64,000 bases of DNA from the NCBI GenBank assembly GCA_949294185.1, contig CASFGA010000010.1, positions 62,001-126,000 of the forward strand, written 5' to 3'. Both the position numbers and the translations under genes were made by a program. Shown here one piece after another: positions 9,603 to 15,665 of this stretch. The notes under the pieces were generated by a model. It did no database searches, was not told the origin of the DNA, and saw nothing but the letters and a program-made list of their open reading frames with translations. How positions within the stretch are numbered: the stretch's first letter is position 1; every line of letters begins with the position of its first letter. The DNA comes from an uncultured Bacteroides sp. Its GTDB lineage: Bacteria; Bacteroidota; Bacteroidia; Bacteroidales; Bacteroidaceae.

Positions 9603-10661
9603 TTATTTCATAGGCACAGCGCAGAGACACAAGTTTTTTAGGATTTCCTGCCCTACTGCCAGCCGGAAGAAATCCGGTTCATCGCCCACGAGGGTGCATT
9701 GCGGAAATTCCTTCAATACTTTCCGCAGATAGTGGATGTGGCCATCAATGCGGTTGTTCAGCACGGCAGAATTCGTCCGCCCTATTTCATCCGGCCAGAG
9801 CGCACGGCTTATTTCCCCGCGCGACACCCGGTGCTCCGGACTTTCCATCAGCATGTCCATAATCTGGAATCCCGTGTTGCGGAGCTTTACCGACTTCCCG
9901 CCGACCTGCATGCACTGGCTCACGGCATCCAGATGAATGGCTTCCCGCACCGGGTCGAAGACCTCCTCCACCGGAGGCGCGGGCAAGACGGGTTCCTCCA
10001 CCAGTGGAACTTCCTTTTTCCTCCTTATCCGCCACAAGGCAAGTGAGGCAAACACGGCATACAAGGCGGCAATCGCCCACACTTTCCCGTCGGCATGCCG
10101 CCATATCACCGCCGGCGGACATTCCACCCATGCCTGTATGCACGCCGTATTCTTTATGTCAAGCGCGTGAACTTTTGAGCAAATCGCCCCTTTGCAGCTT
10201 ACAGAATCGTTTCCGCTGTATTGCCGACCGTCTTCATAACGGTAAACAATGCCCGTCTGACTTACATCCGCCTTTTCCTTCATCTTGTCCTTAAACAAGG
10301 CATTAAATTGGTCGGGGTTTATAGGGCGGCATTGAGCCAATATATATTGTGCGGCCAGCTGATCAGCTAAATGCTCATCAATACTATCTTCTAAGGTAAT
10401 AATTTCTGTTCCATTTACAGTAGAAATCTTTATCTCATTGACTTTCTTTCCTGTCGGCAATGTCTGACCTTTTATTTCAATAGCATTCCGCTGATGAAAA
10501 TCAATTTCTACTACTTCCTTTAATATGTCATCCGCAATTTCCCGTAAGTTATCTTTCCCCGACATATAAAGAAGATAAACCAGAAGCATCCCTCCAACAC
10601 CAAGCAAAACAATAAGCTCCAGTTTCTTGTCCTTAATCTTAAAAACATTTTTCATAAGCAT
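9603..10661 (-). CDS. Membrane-anchored OmpR-type winged-helix regulator of the NVEALA locus
   Basis: About 352 residues from the ATG at 10661, chosen because a GGAAAG motif lies 6 bases upstream; the open frame extends further upstream with an unlikely start, and 10655 is an alternative. Architecture: cytoplasmic N-tail, membrane helix 1 (about 14-33, LIVLLGVGGMLLVYLLY), a periplasmic domain of about 160 residues with five cysteines (SCKGAICS, ACIQAWVEC), membrane helix 2 (about 194-210), a proline-rich linker, and a C-terminal cytoplasmic Trans_reg_C winged helix (about 238-337) with the typical SRALWP, NRIDGHIHYLRKVL and LVG segments. It resembles ToxR/CadC in principle but with the DNA-binding domain at the C-terminus. 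It is divergent from the NVEALA peptide genes, so it most likely senses an envelope signal and controls them. There is no receiver domain and no kinase nearby. Confidence 0.75.
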   Translation of the reverse strand: MLMKNVFKIKDKKLELIVLLGVGGMLLVYLLYMSGKDNLREIADDILKEVVEIDFHQRNAIEIKGQTLPTGKKVNEIKISTVNGTEIITLEDSIDEHLADQLAAQYILAQCRPINPDQFNALFKDKMKEKADVSQTGIVYRYEDGRQYSGNDSVSCKGAICSKVHALDIKNTACIQAWVECPPAVIWRHADGKVWAIAALYAVFASLALWRIRRKKEVPLVEEPVLPAPPVEEVFDPVREAIHLDAVSQCMQVGGKSVKLRNTGFQIMDMLMESPEHRVSRGEISRALWPDEIGRTNSAVLNNRIDGHIHYLRKVLKEFPQCTLVGDEPDFFRLAVGQEILKNLCLCAVPMK

Positions 10662-10744
10662 TCGTTTCTTTCCACAAAAATAACAGAAAATGCAAATATC
10701 ATCCAACATTATGACAAAATAGTCCAAAAATTAATCTTCTTAGA

Positions 10745-10752
10745 CAAAACTA
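10745..10752 (-). promoter_or_regulatory. Putative -7 box for the winged-helix regulator
   Basis: TAGTTTTG on the minus strand matches TAnnTTTG, about 84 bases upstream of the regulator start and back to back with the opposite-strand box at 10788. No good -33 element is visible. Confidence 0.35.
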
Positions 10753-10762
10753 AGGACTTTCA

Positions 10763-10795
10763 TTGAGCTTATTTGGATTTGAGTCTCTACTTTTG
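10763..10795 (+). promoter_or_regulatory. Putative promoter of the NVEALA operon
   Basis: A TACTTTTG -7 box at 10788-10795 (consensus TAnnTTTG) is preceded by a weak -33 TTG at 10763. The predicted transcript would begin only about 13 bases before the first NVEALA start codon. Confidence 0.45.
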
Positions 10796-10814
10796 TCACA
10801 AAACAAGACGAATT

Positions 10815-11033
10815 ATGAAAAAGAAAATAAGCTTATCAGTTTTACTATTAGTTGTGACCTTATCAATCGTTGTTCTAAAAAAAGCAAGCCAAGAAACAAC
10901 CGATGAAAATCCCATAGTAGCAGCCAATGTGGAAGCACTTGCCACAGGCGAAGGCTCTTTAATAAAATGTTACAGTATTGGTTGTTTGATCTGCCCTGTC
11001 AATGGAGTAAAAGTTGCATATATAAAAGAATAA
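10815..11033 (+). CDS. NVEALA family small exported peptide 1
   Basis: 72 residues from the ATG at 10815, chosen because it gives a canonical KKK-plus-hydrophobic signal segment (MKKKISLSVLLLVVTLSIVV); the longer upstream frame lacks this. The motif NVEALA is present at about residues 38-43 (AANVEALATGE), which defines the Bacteroidales NVEALA family (Pfam PF14055). The short C-terminal tail has three cysteines (KCYSIGCLICP). The molecular function of the family is not established. It is the first gene of the plus-strand unit, facing the membrane-anchored regulator, and is followed 63 bases later by a second NVEALA gene. Secretion or periplasmic release is inferred from the N-terminal segment. 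Confidence 0.85.
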   Translation: MKKKISLSVLLLVVTLSIVVLKKASQETTDENPIVAANVEALATGEGSLIKCYSIGCLICPVNGVKVAYIKE

Positions 11034-11043
11034 CAAAACAAAG

Positions 11044-11057
11044 TAGAACCGGTTCTA
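11044..11057. promoter_or_regulatory. 14-bp perfect palindrome between the two NVEALA genes
   Basis: TAGAACCGGTTCTA is perfectly self-complementary and lies 10 bases after the first NVEALA stop codon. It could be a dimeric-protein binding site, or, because it is followed by TTTT, a weak hairpin terminator or attenuator (TAGAA-CCGG-TTCTA). Confidence 0.4.
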
Positions 11058-11096
11058 TTTTAAATATTAAATTAACCATTAAAAAAGACATTCAAG

Positions 11097-11333
11097 ATGA
11101 AAAAACTAATTAGAATGACGCTCGTAACAGCATTCGCCTTTGCTGCGGGTTATAGCGTATACCAATCTCAAAAGGAAGTAACCTTACCAGACTTAATATT
11201 GGAAAATGTTGAAGCTCTAGCAAGAAGTGAAATAGAAAATTATCACGGCTTCTTCCTTGACCACAAATCAAACGGCTGCAATGTTTGCGAACGAGGCAGT
11301 GGAATTTGCAATGTACACAGTCAAGGATGTTAA
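11097..11333 (+). CDS. NVEALA family small exported peptide 2
   Basis: 78 residues starting MKKLIRMTLVTAFAFAAGYSVY, a signal-like or membrane-anchoring segment. The family motif appears as ENVEALARSE at about residues 37-46. The tail carries four cysteines in a compact pattern (GCNVCERGSGICNVHSQGC), ending on Cys78. It differs from peptide 1 outside the motif, so the pair looks like diverged paralogues rather than a recent duplication. Function is unknown. A strong hairpin follows the stop codon and separates it from the propeller lipoprotein genes. Confidence 0.85.
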   Translation: MKKLIRMTLVTAFAFAAGYSVYQSQKEVTLPDLILENVEALARSEIENYHGFFLDHKSNGCNVCERGSGICNVHSQGC

Positions 11334-11341
11334 CATCATTT

Positions 11342-11377
11342 ATAGTGCTAAAGCAAGCAAACTTGCTTTAGCACTAT
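11342..11377 (+). terminator. 16-bp perfect hairpin after the NVEALA genes
   Basis: ATAGTGCTAAAGCAAG pairs perfectly with CTTGCTTTAGCACTAT around a 4-base loop (CAAA), nine bases after the second NVEALA stop. No T-run follows, so it may be an mRNA-stabilising or processing hairpin or a partial terminator that keeps peptide expression higher than the downstream lipoproteins. Confidence 0.55.
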
Positions 11378-11402
11378 CCACACACAATGCTTTATAAATA
11401 GA

Positions 11403-12623
11403 ATGAAAAAAATATATTGGTTTATTGTTGGTCTATTACTTTGCTTTACCGCTTGTAATAAAAACGATAAAGAAATGGGATTCTCTGCCGGAGTTCCAGT
11501 CGTAAAAATATCTGCTGACAAGGGAGGTGTGCTTAATCTATCCGACTTTGCAGATTCCATCGAGATCATCCCGTTGGAGACAAGGGATGACAATCTGATT
11601 GGGTGGATTCCGCGTATCCTTTCCACCGATTCCCACTACTATATCGTGGCGGCAAGCGGATGGCATTCCAAGAAGCTGCTCGTGTTCGACAAACGGGGAA
11701 ACTTCATCCGCCAGATAAGCAAAGAAGGGGGAGGCCCTGAAGAATATGTCGATTTGAGGGACATCGCGCTTGTGGGGGATACGCTGATAAAGCTTTCGGC
11801 CGTATACAACATGCTGAACTTCGATACCTGCGGCACCTTCCGGTCGAGCAGAAAGCAGCGTGACACCCCAAAAGAAATCTGCCACTTCAAAGGGAAAACC
11901 TTGTCTTACAGCAGCGGCTCCCGATTCAGAGAGAACCAACTGCTGACTTTGATAGACAATCAGGATATTCTTGTCCGAGATTTTTTCCCTGTATCCGATA
12001 CCGAAGCCAAAGTGAGCGATGCCTTTTCGCGCGAAGCCGCCTTTACTCCCGGCGACAGCCTCTGTTATTTCAATCCTCCGCTCAGCAACCGGATATACGG
12101 AATTGATGTGGAAAACGACTGCAAGACTTCACTCCGCTATCAGATTGACTATGGAAACAAGAACTTATCGTGGGATGTATTCGGGGAAGACGGCGATGCG
12201 AGCACCTGGGGAGATGTGCTAAAGCGGGGAAAGAACTATCTGGCCGTATCTGCCATATTGGATTTGGGCAATCATCTCATTGTCAACTCCACGGACAAGG
12301 AATACAACGGATATTTCTCCATTTATTCCAAACGGAGCGGCAGGGTGATGACCGGACAGTGTATCAAAGATGATGTCTTTTTCAGAGGCAATCTACTGAG
12401 ACTAAAGGCGATGGATACCCCTCATTACCGGGACGGCAACCGGTTGGTATGGGTAATAAAGCCGGAATTCCTGCTGAACGGCTGCGAAAGCTACCGCAAA
12501 CTGCTTGGCGAACCCAAATGGCGCGTCTTTTGCGAACGCTATCCGCATCTGGTGAAAGTATGCGACCGGCTGAAAGAAGATTCTAACCCAATATTAATAA
12601 GAGTAAAACTCAAAGATTTCTGA
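11403..12623 (+). CDS. Six-bladed beta-propeller lipoprotein
   Basis: 406 residues. Lipoprotein signal peptide with lipobox FTAC (Cys18). After it comes a short strand region with LNLSDFADSIEIIPLET, then repeated blades. The blade LLVFDKRGNFIRQISKEGGGPEEYVDLRDIAL carries the G-x-G-P-x-E-[FY] signature seen in Bacteroidales six-bladed propeller lipoproteins (the 6-bladed beta-propeller/TolB-like Pfam families), and the same signature recurs in the next two propeller genes. It is probably anchored at the inner face of the outer membrane or the surface. Its stop is three bases before the thioredoxin-like gene, so the two are co-transcribed. Ligand and role are unknown. Confidence 0.8.
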   Translation: MKKIYWFIVGLLLCFTACNKNDKEMGFSAGVPVVKISADKGGVLNLSDFADSIEIIPLETRDDNLIGWIPRILSTDSHYYIVAASGWHSKKLLVFDKRGNFIRQISKEGGGPEEYVDLRDIALVGDTLIKLSAVYNMLNFDTCGTFRSSRKQRDTPKEICHFKGKTLSYSSGSRFRENQLLTLIDNQDILVRDFFPVSDTEAKVSDAFSREAAFTPGDSLCYFNPPLSNRIYGIDVENDCKTSLRYQIDYGNKNLSWDVFGEDGDASTWGDVLKRGKNYLAVSAILDLGNHLIVNSTDKEYNGYFSIYSKRSGRVMTGQCIKDDVFFRGNLLRLKAMDTPHYRDGNRLVWVIKPEFLLNGCESYRKLLGEPKWRVFCERYPHLVKVCDRLKEDSNPILIRVKLKDF

Positions 12624-12625
12624 CA

Positions 12626-13225
12626 ATGAAAAAGACTTCATACTTCATAATCATTTTTTTAATAACAGTTACGGGAATTTTCTGCTACTGGCATCTCCAT
12701 TTAGAAAAAAAGAAATTGATAGATTTAGTTATTCACCAACGAGAAACCTCAGAACAACTCTTCTTTAATTTAAAGGAACTATCGAAATTGCAATATTATG
12801 GTGAAGGGAAACAAATTAAAAATATACCAGCATATACATTAAGCGGTGATACTGTAAATTTACACCAGCTACTTAATACAAGTAAATTTGTTGTATATAT
12901 TTCTGAATACGGATGTTCTCTTTGTTATTCTCCTTTTTTGAACTATTTAAAAGATTATCCGCTTTTAGAAGAAAGAATGATAATCCTTGCAGGTTTTGAA
13001 AATCAACGAGACTTCAAAATTTATATTGAAAATTTCGAATTTCATTGTCCTATATATAGAATTAATACAAACTTAAATATCTATCCAGACTATAATGATT
13101 ATGCTTTGGCCTGCATAATATCAAAAGATATGGTCATTAACAACCTATTGTTATTAGATAAAAGTAATAAAGAATACATAGAAGATTATTTAAGAATAAC
13201 AGAACAAAAAATGCAATTTAAATGA
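12626..13225 (+). CDS. Thioredoxin-like protein with CxxC, AT-rich
   Basis: 199 residues: an N-terminal signal anchor (about 5-22, YFIIIFLITVTGIFCYW), a short charged helix (LHLEKKKLIDLVIHQRE), and then a region that looks like a TlpA/AhpC-type thioredoxin fold. Strand FVVYISEYGCSLCYSPF contains a C-S-L-C redox-type motif, followed by MIILAGFENQRDF and later NDYALACIISKD. Overall similarity to known families is weak. The gene is strikingly more AT-rich than its neighbours, with many AAA/ATA/TTA codons, which suggests separate acquisition. It starts 2 bases after the first propeller gene. A periplasmic thiol-exchange role is inferred from the CxxC. Confidence 0.65.
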   Translation: MKKTSYFIIIFLITVTGIFCYWHLHLEKKKLIDLVIHQRETSEQLFFNLKELSKLQYYGEGKQIKNIPAYTLSGDTVNLHQLLNTSKFVVYISEYGCSLCYSPFLNYLKDYPLLEERMIILAGFENQRDFKIYIENFEFHCPIYRINTNLNIYPDYNDYALACIISKDMVINNLLLLDKSNKEYIEDYLRITEQKMQFK

Positions 13226-13331
13226 CAGAAAAAATATTTTAAACATTAGTCAGACAAACAAGTACATTAAGCCTATACACTTTTATCTCACCATACAGAA
13301 ACAAATTCCACTAAAACTCAATTATCAAAAT

Positions 13332-14369
13332 ATGAAAACTTCGCATTACATCATTCTTTTCATCTGTCTGGCCTTGGTTTCCTGCCAGACGAACCGTCAG
13401 AAAGGCATTGACACATTCAAGGAAACGCAGGAAATAACGGATTTCGAGGTGGTCTTTACTGACAAAAGCGAGCCAGTGGGCAGCATCATCGAACTGAGGA
13501 AATGGAAAGACATACTGATTGCAGCACACTATGGCGACGAATACCGCTTTTCCTTCATCGATGCCAATACCGGGAAGGTGTCAAGGCGGTGGGGAAAAAT
13601 CGGAGAAGCCCCGGGAGAATTCATTGATTTCGGCATGAACTTTTCCGTCTGCGATTCTTCACTTGTCTTTCCAACGACCATGAAGAAGGAAACCAATGCG
13701 GTTTCCATACCCGCCCTATTGAGAGGGGATGAAGTGTCCGTGGAACGGGAAAGTTATCCCTATACGGCCGACTTCAGGCCCATGAAAATCCTGCCTTTGG
13801 GCGAGGAGAAGGTCGTGACCGGCTTTTTCAAATCCGGACTGTTCGGGATAATCGACTCAAACAACGCCGTGAAAGGGACTTATTCCGACTATCCTTTCGC
13901 TACCGAACTGGACGATATCTACAAGGGAACGGTATTCCAGACCTTGACTGAAACGAACGAAAAAAAGAAGCGCTTTGTCATCTCGGTCTTGGCTTCGGAC
14001 ATCTTTGAAATCTATCAGGAAGGAAAAGACGGAATCAACAGGATATACACCAGTCCGTTCATGCACGAGCCGCAAGTCAAGCAGAGCAACGGACGGTATG
14101 GCATCGACGACAATGAAAGTATCGCAGGGATATTGAACATCGCGACCTCGGACAACGCGATTTATTTAGGATACTCTCCGCTGAAATACATCGAAGCCAG
14201 TCGTCTGGACTATACCTTCGACGAAGTGTTGTGCTTCGACTGGGACGGAAATCCGCTAAAGAAATACATACTGCCTTTCCCGGTAAGCACTTTATGCGCA
14301 GACGAGGAAGCGTTGTACGGGGTCTGCAACAAAGGGGATGAGATGCTCATCTGCCGTTTCAAGCTATAA
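13332..14369 (+). CDS. Six-bladed/TolB-like propeller lipoprotein
   Basis: 345 residues. Lipoprotein signal with lipobox LVSC (Cys18). The mature protein starts with an ITDFEVVFTD strand region and contains the blade SFIDANTGKVSRRWGKIGEAPGEFIDFG with the conserved G-x-A-P-G-E-F motif. The C-terminal blade reads VLCFDWDGNPLKKYILPF. The pattern matches TolB-like six-bladed propellers found in Bacteroidales NVEALA neighbourhoods. An intergenic stretch of 106 AT-rich bases precedes it, with no convincing promoter, and a hairpin follows the stop. Function unknown. Confidence 0.8.
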   Translation: MKTSHYIILFICLALVSCQTNRQKGIDTFKETQEITDFEVVFTDKSEPVGSIIELRKWKDILIAAHYGDEYRFSFIDANTGKVSRRWGKIGEAPGEFIDFGMNFSVCDSSLVFPTTMKKETNAVSIPALLRGDEVSVERESYPYTADFRPMKILPLGEEKVVTGFFKSGLFGIIDSNNAVKGTYSDYPFATELDDIYKGTVFQTLTETNEKKKRFVISVLASDIFEIYQEGKDGINRIYTSPFMHEPQVKQSNGRYGIDDNESIAGILNIATSDNAIYLGYSPLKYIEASRLDYTFDEVLCFDWDGNPLKKYILPFPVSTLCADEEALYGVCNKGDEMLICRFKL

Positions 14370-14370
14370 A

Positions 14371-14400
14371 CACCCGGCAACAGCCGTTGCCCACAGGGTG
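14371..14400 (+). terminator. Interrupted 11-bp hairpin between propeller genes
   Basis: CACCC+GGCAAC pairs with GTTGCC+GGGTG around the loop AGCC, with a 4-base bulge (CACA). It begins one base after the stop codon and is not followed by a T-run, so it looks more like a processing or stability element than a full terminator. Confidence 0.4.
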
Positions 14401-14426
14401 AAGCCATAAAACAACCGACTTATATC

Positions 14427-15440
14427 ATGAGAAACCTGACATTACTGACCGTATTGCTGATTGTCTGCTCCTGTTCTTCCCGCCATTCATCGTCCGTCCT
14501 GTCGGATTTGGGAAATGAAATTCCGTTGGCGGCACAGGAGTATACGAACGAGATTGTCATGCCCAATCCTCTGAGCATCGCGATGGCAGAGGGAAAGCTG
14601 CTTTTGTTTCAGGGGGTAGGCGAGGATGCCATCCTGGTTGTCAACCCGAAAGACGGCACGCTGCAAGGGCGGTTCGGCCTGCGGGGCGTGGGGCCGGGAG
14701 AGTTTACCTATCCGATATACTGGGGAAGCAATGCCGACCGGAACGAGCTTTACCTCTTCGACCTGAATCTCTCCTGCCTGCGCACCTATTCCTGCCGGGA
14801 AGAAGGCGACAGCATCCGTTTCTCTTTGGAAAAGGAAAAGAGGATGGAAGCGGAAACCTCCGTCCATTCGGGCGTTGTGATAGGCGATTCGCTGTCTGTC
14901 GCCTCGGCTCTCTTCAATTCTCCCCAGCCTCTGGTGCTTTTGGACAAGAATCTGAAGCCTTCCGGCTATGTGGAAACCTTTCCGAAGCCGGGCGATTCGC
15001 CGGACTTGCTTACCTATGCAGGCGTATTTTCATCCCATGGAAAACGGTTTGTGTATGGCATGGAAAACATGGGATACCTTGCCTGCTACCTTTGTGAAGG
15101 TTCAGAGGTGCGGAAGGAATGGGAAGTTTTTCTGGAAGAACCGCGCTACAAGAGCGAAAAGCTTGACATCAACCGGCTGAAGCAAGGCTTTCTGGATGTG
15201 AGGATGACGGAAAACTACATCTTCTGCAACTACTCGGGCCAGGTTTTCTCGCCTGAAAATCCCGGATTCTTCGGCCATCACATTTTAGTGTTCAATCACC
15301 GGGGAAAGCTGGTCAAGAACTTCAAATTAGACAGAAGGATTGCACACATGACCGTGTCCCCCGATGAAAAGACCGTCTACGCTATCGCCTACGAGCCGGA
15401 TGTGAACATCGTAAGGTTTCATGTCGGCGATTTTCTGTAA
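14427..15440 (+). CDS. TolB-like propeller lipoprotein
   Basis: 337 residues. Lipoprotein signal with lipobox IVCSC (Cys15 or Cys17). It contains the blade ILVVNPKDGTLQGRFGLRGVGPGEFTYP with the G-x-G-P-G-E-F signature shared with the two upstream propellers, and a final blade HILVFNHRGKLVKNFKLDR followed by MTVSPDEKTVYAIAYEP, the classic TolB/NHL strand-turn pattern. It is the last intact gene of the locus. Function unknown; paralogy to 13332-14369 is plausible but low in sequence. Confidence 0.8.
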   Translation: MRNLTLLTVLLIVCSCSSRHSSSVLSDLGNEIPLAAQEYTNEIVMPNPLSIAMAEGKLLLFQGVGEDAILVVNPKDGTLQGRFGLRGVGPGEFTYPIYWGSNADRNELYLFDLNLSCLRTYSCREEGDSIRFSLEKEKRMEAETSVHSGVVIGDSLSVASALFNSPQPLVLLDKNLKPSGYVETFPKPGDSPDLLTYAGVFSSHGKRFVYGMENMGYLACYLCEGSEVRKEWEVFLEEPRYKSEKLDINRLKQGFLDVRMTENYIFCNYSGQVFSPENPGFFGHHILVFNHRGKLVKNFKLDRRIAHMTVSPDEKTVYAIAYEPDVNIVRFHVGDFL

Positions 15441-15482
15441 AACAAACTCCAAGAAAAAGGATTGCCCGCTCAAACGATGTAT

Positions 15483-15659
15483 ATGAAAAGGATTCTCTGG
15501 CTTCTTGCAAGTGTGATGTGATGCATTTTCATCCGCAACAAACTTCATTTTGACGCGGGCTTACGGATTTTTCACCGCGAACCTATTTCATTCGGGAAAC
15601 GGGAAAACGAGCCTGCCTGCGGAAGGAAAACGTACAAGCCGTTTCCAAAACAATTCCTT
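15483..15659 (+). pseudogene. Possible remnant of a small signal-peptide protein, UGA-interrupted
   Basis: Just after the last propeller gene, ATG at 15483 encodes MKRILWLLASVM and then meets an in-frame TGA at 15519. The frame stays open beyond the stop and continues CIFIRNKLHFDAGLRIF. The N-terminal part looks like a signal peptide or anchor, so this may be a decayed member of the locus, but the stretch is short and the reading is speculative. Confidence 0.25.
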
Positions 15660-15665
15660 ATGCGC

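Noticed and set aside
15596-15646. Terminator between the propeller locus and GH92 (GGAAACGG/CCGTTTCC)
   Set aside because: Eight-base arms with a loop of about 35 bases and no T-run; could be chance.
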